Position numbers and translations under genes: made by a program. This document shows positions 44,842 through 57,700 of a stretch of 64,000 nucleotides of DNA, one piece after another; the stretch's first letter is position 1; each line of letters opens with the position of its first letter. The DNA is taken from NCBI GenBank assembly GCA_021399445.1, contig JAJTUQ010000011.1, forward strand, positions 558,001 to 622,000. Reading direction: 5' to 3'. This DNA is from Xylogone sp. PMI_703 (taxonomy: Eukaryota; Ascomycota; Leotiomycetes). A model generated the notes under the pieces. It had not been told where the DNA came from. It ran no database searches and saw only the letters and a program-made list of their open reading frames with translations.

Positions 44842-47638
44842 GGGTATACTTAAATCCACTTGACTGTTTTCTTATTTTCACTTCACACAGACCACTACCT
44901 CCGAATACCGGATGTCTAACGCGTCTCTTCTCCACATACATTTTATTAGTAATATTGAGTAACAGCCGACTACCGGGCTATAAGCGCATAACCACTATGA
45001 TCACCCTTCTACACCGTATATACAGTGGAGACCTAAACTTTCAGACTCAACTTTGCGGTAAGCAATAGCTATTGCTGTAGTTATGGCCACATTATGTAGT
45101 ATATATAGACTTGCTGTAGCTCCCAGAATATACAACGAATTCAACGATCTTGAATCTATTCCTTGTGTTTCCTTGAATCACTGTACTTTTCAGTAGGCAC
45201 TACCGTTTCCTACCACTTTTTATTTGACTATATCCTCTATCAATGGCAACTATTACTTCTCCATGCGGTCCTGCACCCCCAGAAGCATCTTACTCTGATC
45301 TACCATCATTATATACAGCAATTCAGGCCTTTGCGCGTGAAAACGGTTATGCATTTGCTGTTCGGGACAACCAAGCGAAGAGGGTTACGTATATTTGCGA
45401 TCGAGGCGGTCAATACCAGTCCAAAGGCAAAAACCCTGATGTCCATCCTTCTAAACAGCGCAATGGTTCTACGAAAAAGTGTGGCTGTAAGATGAAAGTG
45501 GTGGCAAAAAGGGACGGCGATACCTGGAAAGTCCAGGTTATAGAAGGTATTCATAACCATAATGCCTCTGCATCGGCTGTAGCCCATCCAGCACACAGAA
45601 ATGGTGCACTGGATGCTCATTTGCGTGCTTATCCAAGGCTAGAGCTGGAGTCCGGAACGCTCAAATCCTCAGCTTTTTCCGTATAGAACACCCGGAGGTT
45701 CTGATTACTGGGAGTGATATCACAAATGTCACTCAAAGCGCAAGGAATGAGGAATTAGATGGCTGGACACCAATACAGTGGTTATTGTATGTTTAACTAT
45801 CTTCCGCTTTGACTATTTACTAACAGATCGGGAGCATTTACAACAAGAGGGCTTTAATCCGTCATATATGCTTGATTCCGCTAATCAGCTAGTTCATCTC
45901 TTCTATGTCCATCCAGATGCGATTACTTTATATCAACAACACCCTGACGTCATATTGATGGATTACACATATAAAACCAATCGATTCCGCATGTCACTAC
46001 TCAATATCTGTGCTATAACTGGTGGAAATAAAGTTGTTCAAGTTGGGTTAGCATTCCTCTCAAATGAGAATGAAGATGCTTATAATTGGGCTTTGGCACG
46101 GGTACAAGAGTTGATGCAAAAGTACTTTATCCTAGAGCCAGTTTCTATTGTAACTAATAGAGAACTGGCCTTGATGAATAGTATCAATACATTCTTCCCA
46201 GAATCCAGTCATTTCCTTTGCCGGTGGCACGTTAATACGAACATATTGGCCAGAACCAAGAAGTTCTTTCTAGCGCCAGTTATGGAAGATGGGGTCATAC
46301 AAAGGTACCCTCAATTCCGGGAATTCCTTCAAGCATGGAGGACTCTTTTAGATTCTCCTACTTTTGAAGCCTATACATCAAATCTCATACAGTTTCACGC
46401 TTTCCCTGATGGCGCGGTTCAATATGCGGAAAACACTTGGTTGGTCCCATGGAAAGAGAAGTTAGTTCGATATTGGGTTGATCAACAGTTACATTTTGGT
46501 GTACTTGTCACATTAACTATCGAAGGTTGTCATAGTGTTTTAAAAGGTTATTTGCAACGAGGAAACGGAGATTTGAAAGATGTATTCGATCGCCTTACAT
46601 ACTTCTGGAAAGCTCAGCATGATGGCATCAATACAACTAAATCCCAAGAGCAACTTCGTCAAAAACACAGCTTAAATACCCCTCTTTTAGCTGCTGTTAA
46701 AGGCAATGTTTATGACTATGCACTGAAGAAGATAGTGGTTGAACAGGCAAAGCTTCCTAGAGATCAATCTATTGCTTTGCTGGAGTGTAATTGCACAATT
46801 GAACGTACTTTAGGATTGCCATGTTATCACACGATATGGAGAAGGCAAAGAGATGGTGGCGTGATTCTCCCTGAGGATATACATGTTCATTGGTACTATA
46901 TTAGGCCAGATGAAAGTATTCCTTTTGCCTTTAAACATTCGAGAGCCTGTTCTCAACCCACAGATTGTGAAAGGCAAAGGAAGGCCTAGAGGAGCTCTTA
47001 ATAGAGGTCGGAGATCAGATATTAATACAATATCTGGTACTAGGCGGTTATCCTCCGCCTTTGAACTGCCTTCTAGTTCAGCTCCACCAGCTCTACAATC
47101 TTCAACTTCAAGGGCAACCTCTCCCTTGGGAAATCACAGTTCTGGCCGTATAACTAGCAATGTAGGCCTACAGCGAATCAAAGATCTTGGGATCGATTCA
47201 TACGAGCCTGGGACCATGCGAGAAAGGGCCTACCAGCGTGGTATTTCATCAATTTACCATACAGATTCTATTGAAGATACAGCTATATTAGCTGACGAGA
47301 GAATGATGGACTTGGAGGGGTGGGACGAGGAAGATAATGCCGAAATTGAGTCTCAAAAGACCCAAGAGTACGTAGTAGTCTCGACCGGAGTTGAGTCTCA
47401 AAAGACTCAAGAGTACATAGTAGTTTCAGTATAACTTCATTTTTGCCATATTAGGAAATACATATATTTGCGCTTAAATCATTATGAGGATCACTGGTTG
47501 CATGGCTGAGACTCTTTGTACAGTACTAATTTGTATGCGATCGCGAGGCTGGGATGTGCGAAAATACGCTCCGGTGTCGGCGGGGTGGTCTGTGTGAAGT
47601 GAAAATAAGAAAACAGTCAAGTGGATTTAAGTATACCC
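44842..47638. mobile_element. Complete Mutator-like element (MULE)
   Basis: 2797 bp between inverted repeats of at least 54 bp starting GGGTATACTTAAATCCACTT (left 44842; the inverted copy ends at 47638), extending with mismatches to about 70 bp. The element is flanked by a perfect 8-bp direct repeat ATTAGATA (44834-44841 and 47639-47646). MULEs make 8-11 bp duplications. It encloses a single transposase gene with a FAR1-type N-terminus and MULE core. Nearly identical ends suggest a fairly young insertion, although the transposase frame is broken. Confidence 0.92.
45243..47434 (+). pseudogene. MULE transposase (FAR1-like DNA binding, MULE core), frameshifted
   Basis: The first part (45243-45686) is a FAR1/WRKY-GCM1-type zinc-binding domain: AIQAFARENGYAFAVRDNQA, YICDRGGQY, KKCGCKMKVVAKR and IEGIHNHNAS carry the C-C-H-H pattern. 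A frame change near 45660-45690 leads to FFRIEHPEVLIT and ELDGWTPIQWLL. After a probable intron at 45786-45826 the MULE core follows: HPDVILMDYTYKTNRFRM (first Asp), SIVTNRELALMNSINTFFPE (normally TDRE, here TNRE), HFLCRWHVNTNIL and a SWIM-like CNCTIERTLGLPCYHTI. At about 46920-46935 another one-base shift moves into REPVLNPQIVKGKGRPRGAL and a disordered tail ending 47434. The D-to-N change and at least two frame breaks make it unlikely to be functional. Confidence 0.82.
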
Positions 47639-48176
47639 ATTAGATATTTACAATTATATGAAAATAATTAACTATCTGTCAAAAATTTTTGCTCAATATT
47701 GCCCTTAAATTCAGTGCGCCGTCCGAGTGGGAAATACGTTACGTGATCCAGTATCTCTAAGGTTTTCTCGGAACAATGGTCCCAGTGTGGTATAAGACAA
47801 AGAATTGATTGAATTAACTATCCTACAATGCAATTACAGGACAATATAATCCCGTGCGGGTGCCTTGGAGAGGTGGCGTTATGAAGGCACGTGGCGTAGC
47901 CAAGTCAAGCAAATCGCCAATACGTAGTAGCGGAGCCAGCACTGCTTTCCGTGGACAAGTTCAATATAGTAGGTTTACGCCTACAGTGTTTGATATTTTC
48001 GAATTATATTTATCACAAAGAAGGAAGAAGAGCTAGAGAGCTCGTGAGACTCCAGTAGATACAGGAGGAGCTTGGGCCATAATCGGTTGGTCCGTCAACA
48101 AAGGAGATGCATGCCCTGACAGGTCCTCTTGCCAAACCAACAAAACGGCCAGCGCTGCTAGACATCTGCTGTTCCG
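47639..48176. other. Spacer between the MULE and the GH54 gene
   Basis: A 60-codon frame at 47854-48036 matches nothing. The rest is the 3' region of GH54. Confidence 0.45.
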
Positions 48177-49349
48177 TCATACACACTGAGAATAATATGG
48201 ATTTTGCGCCTGGCAGGTATACGGCGAATTACAGGTTTTGGGACCGGTCCACCCGTTTCCGCCACACTGGCCCCAGTGTGTCTGGCTAGCACCCGAAGGT
48301 TGGGTGGTGGTTCCTTTTCCCGGAATCGAGGTGGAGTATCTGGCAGCTACGATGTTGGCCTGCACTGCGTTCTCAGTGTCGTCGGATGGATAGCCAGAGG
48401 TCATCACACCCTCGTAGAACGTGCCTTGGGCACCGTCACTGTTGTCCCCGCCAGTGCCAAGAATAATGGCGCCCTCTTTGTGCATTGGGTTATATCCACT
48501 TGGGCGCACGCCGTTATAGAATGTCGACAGCGAGCCAGAAGCAGCGTTACTGCCACGGATTGCCCACTGGTTTGCTTTTCCTTTGACAACCGCGGTAGTG
48601 AACCGGTATGAGATAGAGGGGTCGGCAGGATTGTTCTTGGCACTTTGGCCAGAGAATAGACCGTTCTCAAGATCGGCCATAATCCAAGGGCCACTACCAG
48701 AACCAGTACCCCAGACATTACAGTTGCCAAAATAGATAGCTTCCATATGACCAGCACCCGTATCGCGACTGCTAACCTCAGCATTACCGTAGTCAAAGCA
48801 GCAGCCACCATTATAATGAGTCCCATCAAGGACGGCGTATATACCTTCCGGTTCGTCGCCTGTAGCTGTCCCAGTGGCGGCGTTGTTGCGGTAGCCAGTG
48901 CCAGGGGCGACAAAGACGCCGTATGCTTTCTGACCGTTTAGCGAGATAGGTGCACTGGCCGCATTAGCCAAGTTATCGTAGCCATTGGGTCCCGGGCCCC
49001 TCGCAGCGCCTCCAGGTGGAGCGTCGGTGAGGTGATTACCATGACCAGACTGGTCGTAAATAATAGTAATCAGGCAAGTTGTACCAGCACAAAAAGAGTC
49101 TTGGGTAGCAGCATTAGCAACCCCACCAGCGGATAGCGGTGCGATAGTGGTTGTAGCACCATCTGAGCCACGTTTCACCTGGTAAAGCGGGCCGCTATAA
49201 GCGCTATAGAGGGAGCGAGTAGTGCTGTGCGCCGCAACGCATGGCGTGCCGCCGGAGGCATAGATGTCGCAGGGCCCAGCGGCAACAAAAGAGCCCGTGA
49301 CAGCAAGGCCTAGAGCCAAGGCGCGCTGGAGGTTCGGTCGTGAGGACAT
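48177..49349 (-). CDS. Secreted GH54 alpha-L-arabinofuranosidase with C-terminal CBM1
   Basis: One exon, 390 aa, from ATG 49349. Residues 1-24 are a signal peptide. The catalytic beta-sandwich starts [20 protein letters not shown] and shows [60 protein letters not shown] (nucleophile Glu in DLENG) and [19 protein letters not shown] (acid/base Asp in GGDNS). Classical GH54 enzymes end in an arabinose-binding CBM42 of about 160 residues. Here the catalytic domain is followed by a short Thr/Gly/Ser linker and a CBM1 ([16 protein letters not shown], ending YYSQCV), so the usual module has been replaced. It should remove arabinose from arabinoxylan or arabinan near cellulose. The gene is intact. 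Confidence 0.94.
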   Translation of the reverse strand: MSSRPNLQRALALGLAVTGSFVAAGPCDIYASGGTPCVAAHSTTRSLYSAYSGPLYQVKRGSDGATTTIAPLSAGGVANAATQDSFCAGTTCLITIIYDQSGHGNHLTDAPPGGAARGPGPNGYDNLANAASAPISLNGQKAYGVFVAPGTGYRNNAATGTATGDEPEGIYAVLDGTHYNGGCCFDYGNAEVSSRDTGAGHMEAIYFGNCNVWGTGSGSGPWIMADLENGLFSGQSAKNNPADPSISYRFTTAVVKGKANQWAIRGSNAASGSLSTFYNGVRPSGYNPMHKEGAIILGTGGDNSDGAQGTFYEGVMTSGYPSDDTENAVQANIVAARYSTSIPGKGTTTQPSGASQTHWGQCGGNGWTGPKTCNSPYTCQAQNPYYSQCV

Positions 49350-49548
49350 TTCTAATGGGTTTTGTTAGGGGAATAGTAGAACGAGCAATCTTATCAAGAA
49401 AATATCTAAACAGCCACCAATACAGGACACCGCGGAGGCTTAAGAACTTACGACTCCGTATAAGTACTAAACATGGAATAAAATATACTGTCTAATCAAT
49501 TGGTCTCCGGGAGGTTCTAAGTCCGGGTGCTCATTGGCTATAGGAGAC

Positions 49549-49554
49549 GGCTAA
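49549..49554 (+). promoter_or_regulatory. Possible XlnR-type site (GGCTAA) upstream of GH54
   Basis: GGCTAA, 200 bp before the GH54 start, fits the GGCTAR core. Weak alone. Confidence 0.35.
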
Positions 49555-49706
49555 GCATCGTTTTATGCGCTCGAATAGGAATGATTATACTTGTAAAATG
49601 GAACCAATAGAGATGGAATAAAATATTCCGTCTAACTAACGGCCTCCGGAGTTTCATCTCTATATGCCTATTCTCAAGTAGAGAGAGACGCCGGCGGCTA
49701 TGTAAT

Positions 49707-50195
49707 GTTCTATCCGCTCCTATACAATATCCATACGGAAATGAGGAGGGGTTAATTAAAATAGCAATTAGCAAAATATTAATCACTGTATCACTGCAAG
49801 ATATTGTATATCGGGAAACAAGAGCAAAGTTACACTAGATCTCTACCCTTGCTACAATTTTTTCCTAGGAGCTATTTTCTTATTAAACTTTTATGACCCC
49901 GCTGTGTTGGTGCAGCATATATTAATATATGTCTGGCTTATTTTTAGCTAGCGTATCGTTCTATCCGCTCCTATCGGGGTACAGTATTCATGGGGGAGTG
50001 AGCGGGGTCGGGTGGGCTGGCAGTTATGAGATGAGACACTCATCACTGTAGAACCGCCAGATATATTGCGGAGTAAGAGTAATATTACATTGAACGTTGC
50101 CCATACTACAGTAATCTCCTGGGCCCTCTTCATTGAATTCTCACGACCTCGCTGTGCCACCGCCCCACGCATTAGTACACATCTGGCTTGCTCTG
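49707..50195. repeat. Diverged direct duplication of about 240 bp
   Basis: Copy A is about 49707-49940 and copy B about 49957-50195. Both start GTTCTATCCGCTCCTAT and share, in order, ATCACTGTA, an AGATAT motif, a TACA...TTCCTAGGAGC/CTCCTGGGCCC segment, GACC(C/T)CGCTGTG and ATCTGGCTT-type ends. Copy A is more AT-rich, as if it had gained C-to-T changes. Origin unknown; possibly a duplicated LTR. Confidence 0.55.
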
Positions 50196-50254
50196 ACTTA
50201 GTGCTTCAAGTACACCTAACAGCTCTTCCTTCTCTGCCTTTAGTTGGGATTTTG

Positions 50255-50485
50255 TGTCGAGGTTTGGCAATGGGCTCATATGGAAACGCAGGGTTGAATA
50301 CAGTACAACTGAATTGCTTGATTGCTCACAGAGTCTACAGCTACAATTGATCCTATATATATGATGGAGTTACGCCCGTAGAGCACTGAGAGTTGCCTAA
50401 AGTAAGCCCTAGATATAGGCCCTAGCATCGGTGACTGAGAGATTCCAATGTAGTGGCAGAACCGTCTCCTCCGAATATTGCAACA
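50255..50485 (+). repeat. Solo-LTR-like repeat, family A copy 3
   Basis: 231 bp starting TGTCGAGGTTTGGCAATGGG and ending CAACA. It aligns with 21782-22027 and 28292-28510. No target duplication is visible (TTTTG left, TTATA right). Confidence 0.65.
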
Positions 50486-51739
50486 TTATATATATAGGGC
50501 ATTTAAACTCCTAATAAGCTTTGACCCTTTGTCGGATAATGCTGAAACGCGTAGTTCTTAAAGTGCGGGGAAACAATGTTACGCCACCATTACACCTTTA
50601 TATTAGCCGCCTCTGGTAATTCCGTCAGGCATGTCAACTGAAAGACAACAGCTCGTCCAACGTGATAGGCCGGTACACAGTCGAAACGATAGCCAGTACA
50701 TTTGTATGAAGCTCTGCATCTTCTGCATCTTTTACACCCTTAATCTGATGTATCATTCGCCTGTAGAAGGGATCAAGTCTAGGCGGAAACACAGTCACCT
50801 TTTTCTTAGCTTTTCATCCCGGGGCTTTGGAGAGTTCTTCACATACTAAAGCCACCCAAAGAAACGTGCCATCTGCGTTTAGCGACAAGTGATACCGGAC
50901 GGCCTCACGCGTATCACTAATATATTTGTTTCGCTCCGCCAAATTTAGATTTTGATGATTTAGATTTAAATTTTAGCAACAACCGATCTTTAAGTACACT
51001 AAGTCTTTTAAAACAACACAAGATGGGGGGATCTTTTGTACGATGGATAATCTTAATGAAAAGCGAGGATTACTTCTTAGATTTTCAAGTGTACAAACAA
51101 CGGTTAACCTTTTGCTTGTTGAGGATGGTGAACCTTTTCCTCTTCAGATAAGCAAAATTGATACAAACCTGGGATACTCTCTGGACACAAGGACGATTAT
51201 CCTTCGCAAGTCGTCGTTAGGGTCGGGTATATAGTGTGGTAAGAAAACATGCTTCATAATAATAATTCTATTTCGAGCTTTCCTAAAGGAGTGGAAATTA
51301 AACTTAAAAAAAGACAACCTTTTTATACTCAAGCAATGGTGTAGTTCGTTCTTGTGATGTCTTGATATACAGTGCGTTCATGCCTGTGGTTATCCCCGTT
51401 CCGGTCCGTTGGCCAACCAGCCGACCCGTTCACCAACTTTCTGCATATCTTCCACTTTTGAAATATTTCATTCAAAATTTTCTTTTAAGTTATAATAGTA
51501 ATGGATTATAGAGGACTTGAGCTTTAAAGCCGTATAAATAAAAGCATGACTTTAAAACTGGTATAAGGTTAATGTCACAAACCAGCTCAACGCTGGAGGC
51601 CTGAGGCTCGGTAGCTAGTTTACACAGAGAACTTGATACGCGAAGCTCGAGTCACGTGATACTAATTACCTAAGCAGGATCGGAGAAGTTGGCGATCATC
51701 CGGACTGATCCTCAAGACCCCAATTCAAGCAATAACTAT

Positions 51740-54700
51740 ACATGGGTGCCAGCCTGCGGCTCACACGAAGCCTTCGAAATTCCATAAAATGTTGGAGAAT
51801 CTTAGAAAGACATGTTGGAATAATCCGTTGATAATGGTCAGTGAAATTGATAAAGTTTCAGGTATGAGTGCACATCCATGTAAGCGAACACGTGACAAAG
51901 GATTAAGAGCCATCAGTTGGAGTCACATGAGACGTTAACTGTAGAAAGAATTGACCATAGAGATGAACAGCTTGTATAAAGAATTACATCTTAAGAGAAG
52001 ACAGAACTCTATTATAATATACGTTTTCGTTGGGTAATAGGGCTATTATTCAGGCTTGATGAGGCAGAAATACCAGCTTGCAACATGAAACAGGAGGCAA
52101 TAATTACAGCTAAGCGTAACTATATCACAAACCTCGCAAGAAATGCCTCAAAAGGAAGAAAAAAACAACATATCATGTTTCTGATAATTTAAGTCGAATT
52201 ACGAAGCAGACATGATACACGATATAAAACGAAGAATGAAACTGGAAGGAAGAGACTCACTCCACAAGCCATAACTGTATCACAAATCTCTCAGGAAATA
52301 CCTCAAAAGTAAAGAAAAAAAGGAATATATCATATCTCTAGCAATTTAAGACGAATTGCGAAGCAGACATACACGATGCAAAACGAGGAAAATACTGCGT
52401 GTTAAGAAAGTTGTTTCATAGGCTAGTATGCCTCAGTTCCAAAGCTCTAAGCCAGGAAAGCTTGACGCAAACTTAAGATTATGAACCAAGAGAACTCTCC
52501 CACAAACTTATTGTTTGCTGTTCCAAAGCCTCAAGTCGGGACAGTTCCACTTGGAGATCCGTATGAGGGACAAATGATGCGTCTTTAAGGGTGATCGGCT
52601 CTCGCAACCAGACCCCCGACAAGGATTTGACCCTGCCAAGCTGGACATTGATCGAAGTCCATTTGCCATGCTGGTCAACGCCACGCTGCTTACCAAATAG
52701 AAGATCTAGGATGAGGCTGTCGAACGTACTACCCTGGCTCTTATAATCGGTGAAGGCGAATCCAAGCGTCAATGGGACCTGATGTCGGTAAAACGATAGG
52801 CCTGGTATGCTAGGGATCTCACCTCTCATCTGTACCGGGAAGACAGGAACAAGGCCGTCGGGAATATTAGAGAATGATTGGCTGTGATCATGTGTAGGTC
52901 GAACAAGGACGCATAGCGGAGGAACTGTACATAGAATGAACTGGGCATCGAGTTCCATCCATGAAGCTATCCACATTGTTAGCATATCAGACATGCAAGA
53001 AAGATAACTATTTATGTACCTCGCACGTCTGTATCTAGGATGGCTTCTTCGGCAGTCCCCCTCATACCATTGACCAGGCCAGCATATGTATTCGTATTCT
53101 GTTGCAGCATAATTGGCATACCCTTCGTAAAGGCAAAGAAGCCGGGGCCTTTGAGATATCCTTGCTCACCGACCTGGTATATCATCCTGAGCAGCGTAAG
53201 GGGATCCAAATTCGTGCCGGTAGGTGCATCGTGTCTGGCAGGGAAGAGATAGATCTTCTGACCTCGTTTTTTGGCAAACGCTTGGAGATGTTCAAGGTTG
53301 GCTTCTTCGCGTATGCGATTGAGTCGTATGATGGCCCTTTCTGGTGGAGTCTCCCCATTTGCAACTCTGTTTTCCATAGTACACGAATTAAGAGTAGCAA
53401 CATCGTCCTCGGTCAAAGTAGCGGACCGCGCTCTCTGAAGTAAATCCTGAAATGCCGGATCTTCTGCCTAACGCATCTGCTCCGTCAGGAATACTACTTG
53501 AGTAAAATGACTCCAGATAGATTTTCCTGACTGCAGGACAGCAATATCGTTGATAGTCTGGCTCCATATAGCGTGGCCGCGGACTGGTTTGAACTGGTTA
53601 AAATCTCCTAGAAATATGACGACAGGTAGCCCACCAAAAACTGTATCAGACACCCGATTCAAGTCCCAGATAGCATTACACCGATCATTGATCTGGACCA
53701 GGTTCTCGAGACTAACCATACTGGTCTCGTCGAGGATGAAGATCTTCTTATGAGAAAGTCTAGACTTCGTTGCTTGACGAAGAGGCTGGTTTCCATTCTT
53801 GCCAAATCCGAGAGCGGAATGGTAAGTGGCGCCGTTGACATTCGCAGCAGCCGCACCAGTTGAAGCGGTGAGTAGGACATCATCATGCTTTCGTATTATC
53901 AAGAGGCCAAACATAAAAGCCTTGATAAGATGAGTCTTGCCAACTCCCCCAATACCACCAAGATAGAGCAAGAACTGATCACGGACAGAATTGATCTGAA
54001 CGGGATGTAGAATACGGAGGAATAGGGCCTTGATGACCATTCGTTGCTTTTGGTTTAGAGGGTACTGGCTAGTGATCAGAGCTAGCAAATTTTCTATGGA
54101 TGAATCGGCCTGAAATGAAGCTTGTAAATATCGCAAAGACGCCATAGATTCTGTGCTGTAACCAAGAACTGGAACGAGAGCAACTTCCGGTCCGCCTCTA
54201 TCAAATCCAGTGGAAACGGCGATATCGATGTCGGCGTCGCCGTCGTCAAAATCTGACTGTTCTCGATCTTTAAAGGCCTTCGACTCTTTGAACCAAGTTT
54301 TAACTAGAGAGCTAGGCATAAACTGGGCACCAAGCAATGGGGGGTTCCGGGAAAACCGCAACGAAGAGAGGCTATCAGTAGTAATACCAGGGAAAGCTAA
54401 AGCAGCCTGAAGTAGGCTGCTTTCTGTTGGTTCAAGCGTGGCAAAGTCGAATCCTACATTAGCTTCCTCGTCATCGTTATATATCTCATGGTCTACAGCT
54501 TCAAGATAGTCATCAAACTCTATACCGCGCTCCTTCCTGTCCTGATCAGCTGCTTCTTTGCTCCGTCGCAGAAGCATGACATTCTCTGATAGCTGGACCA
54601 GATACGGAGGGAGAGACGGGACAATGAAGTTCCACAGCCACGTGTTTTTGTATTGTGCAGCACGGAGAGATGCTATATGGTTACTTCGAAAGCCTTGAAG

Positions 54701-57700
54701 CTTATTCCATGGGAAGAATAGGCCGAGTAGAACCTCGTGTATCTCATCTTGAGTCTTTAGTGTAGTATCGAGAATATCATTATCCTTCTCTGACATAGAA
54801 GTAAAACTGCCACATAGAGAGGGAGTCTTTAACGACTTTAGGGAACTGACGGAGACTTGGAGATGAGTCGTATGTAGCGGGTGAGAAGGATCAAACGGAA
54901 AACGGAAGGCTCGATCCTTAGCGCCTTTAAACGTCTGCACGAATATCTGGGACGCATATTCATAGAAACATAGATGAGCCAGTCGGGCGCCTCGATGTTC
55001 GTAGTTCTCGTATATGGACGGGCGGCGAGTACGACCGTCAAAGTTAACGTACTGATTTGCGGTTTCTGGTATTTCCTCAGAGCTAGTCTCGTCTAACAAG
55101 GCGTTCAGAACCCTCCGGAAGTGTATCTTGACCCAGTAAAAATTGATCGTGACGGACCTGTCGCTCTTTGGAATATAAGCAGACGGTTGACCTAGCAGGA
55201 AGTGAGCCACAGCTGGGGCGCCAACCTCGACATCCCTCGTAAAGCGATTATAGGCCTTCAGCGCGAATTTAGACATATCAAGGGGCGGTGGAGCTGGTAG
55301 GCCGGCATCCTCAGCGGCTGCCGCTTCGGCCGTCTCTTGGGCCTTCTTCAAGACAGCGGCAGCTAGTACAAGCTGGCCTCGGTCAACCTGAGCTTTAGTC
55401 GCATAGTTTGTCATGTAGTAAACGGCGGCAAGGACTTTGGGAGACGACGGGGTGAAGTTAACGTCATGATTGCATCTTATCGCAGACGCGATGGCAGGGT
55501 TGTACTTGTTCACATATTGGTGATTCCTCTCCATCCGTATATAGCCCTCTTCCGTAACCATAGATTTTGGAACAAGCGGTCTTGGGAACAGAAACCTGCA
55601 TATCTGCGAGAGTGACTGCCTCTGAATATCTGAACATTGCAGAGCGTCGTCAGTGTCCGTTGCCATTCCTTCACTCTGAACAATTGGAACCGAGCTCGCT
55701 TTTGTACGTGACCTTGGACCCTTCTTCTGGTATTTGGTACAGGTCTTGCTATGAATGTGCATCTGGACTCGGGCCGCCACATTATTCGAGTCAATATCTA
55801 GAGCCTCCTGGAATTCAGCCGGGGTCATATCTTCTCGTAAAGTAAAAACGGATGTACCAGGAGTCTCTGATTGGAATTGCTGACCCAGACTAATATCTAC
55901 CGTCTCTCTGACTATTGAGCGGACATAAGAGATGACTCGCTCCCTGAATCCAGGGTCGGACTTTAATCTTTGATATAAATTTGCGGCGCCAAAGTTCCCA
56001 GCGAGCCAGGCAAATCCGTGTAGGTGCAGCATCATCCGTGTCGTCGACTCGACTATCCCAAAATGAGAAGTCACCGTACCGAAGACCCCAGGCTCCCTAG
56101 ATAGCGTCTTGAAGAAGCAGCTAAAGAACGAGGTCACGACGACATGAAAGAACTGGGCGACGAGACTTGGATTCTTGATCGTGAGCTGTAAGATTCTTGA
56201 CTTAATATTAGGTTCATCCAGCGAGATCTCTTCGCCAGCAAGTCTGACCACAAAGATATTACCAATATCTTTAGGGTTAAGCGTGAACCAAATAAGCGGT
56301 AGTCCAAGACGGCCAATCTTGCCGAAGATCAGGTTCCTGAATTTCATCTTCTCTCCAAAAGACTCTGGATTGAATGATGATATTATTCTCATATTAGTGA
56401 TCAGACTATGGATAGCAGGGTTCGAAATCTTCTTCCCGTCATTAAATTCCTCCGCCGCCCGTTGGAGATCATCGGCTGACAGTCTAGCAAGGTCCTCAGT
56501 AGCTTTGGCCCAATAACCGTTCTTGACCTGGACGTAGTTCCCAAAAGAAGCTTGTCGGATAAGTATTAAATCGTAGATATAAAACATAAAGGTATGGTGT
56601 TGAGAGAAGCTATAAATATTAGAAAGACGGAATAGGAAGTATGGAATACCTACAGTAGCGAATGGTGAAGCATAGCATATTTCGCAAAGGCCTTAAGAGA
56701 TACCTCCTCTGGGCGGTTTCCATTCACATCGCCTAGATGGCCGCCAATACCAAACGGAAACAGAGTAAGGAAGGCTGCCGTAAAATAATCTGGGTCAGTA
56801 AAGGCATTTATGAGCGGTAGTTCTTGTGTCGTCTTGTAAGATATATGTAGTGGCCAAGATTTATCGTTTAATATCCCCCCTTCATCATCATAGTCATCGG
56901 TAGTATATTCTTCGCCTGGGACCGAGCCGTCTGAATCCTGCTCTTGAAGAATTGCCTGGAGACTTGCCAAAGCAGCAGGAGTAGAGTGAAGATCTTGACC
57001 ATGAAGATCGGAGAAATAAGACCGGCTGAGAATACTACCAGGCTCAGCGTCTCCTACTTCTGCATCTAACTCGTTCTCAAAAGCCCCATCCCGTAACGAC
57101 GTAGCATAACCTTCCCGCTCGTCTTCTACCGGAGTATCTGTCGAACCAGGCTCAGGACCCAAAGTAATAAAGGCGTCTCTAATCTCTTGAGGAATGTGAT
57201 GATCAGGCCAAGAGTCCAAAACGGGATAGTCTATAGTCACCGATTTGTAGACGGGATTATTAGCACAGAGCCATAACAAAGCATTCAGAACCTTCGCTTT
57301 ATCAACAGAGCAGAAGCGAGCAAGATTCTCTTCCGACGGCGGGGTTCCCCGATCCCAGCTAACGGTAATAGTTGTGTGATCTTGTAACCTCTTAGCTGGT
57401 AAGATTCTTAAAAGGCTACTTGGATCCTGTCTCACGGCCACGGAATGGCCACGGCTGCCCCTATAACTCATACCACTCTTGGCACCCGACGTAAGTTTTA
57501 GGAATACACCGATGACGTGAACTCGTGCAATGAACGCCTCTTCGACAGTATTAAGATTCTTCAGAACTTCTGGATAGCCTTGACAAAAGAGACAATTGAC
57601 AAAATTAGCGGCTGAAAATAGAGGTATAGCCCGTTTCGCGATCGCAGAGTTACAGGTAGTACACAGGCTAACCGAATCGTCCTTGACAGCGCAACAATCA

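Larger units (their letters stand above)
49350..51739. other. Intergenic between GH54 and the Helitron; repeats, no gene
   Basis: The left end is the GH54 promoter, itself containing two copies of a TGGAATAAAATAT word followed by similar sequence (about 49473 and 49614). A diverged direct duplication lies at 49707-50195 and a solo-LTR-like repeat at 50255-50485. A 63-codon frame at 51043-51234 is unassigned. Confidence 0.5.

Noticed and set aside
48404..48913. 169-codon minus-strand frame within GH54
   Set aside because: An out-of-frame shadow of the GH54 catalytic domain.
51043..51234. 63-codon frame just left of the Helitron
   Set aside because: No family recognised and no supporting context; too short to call.
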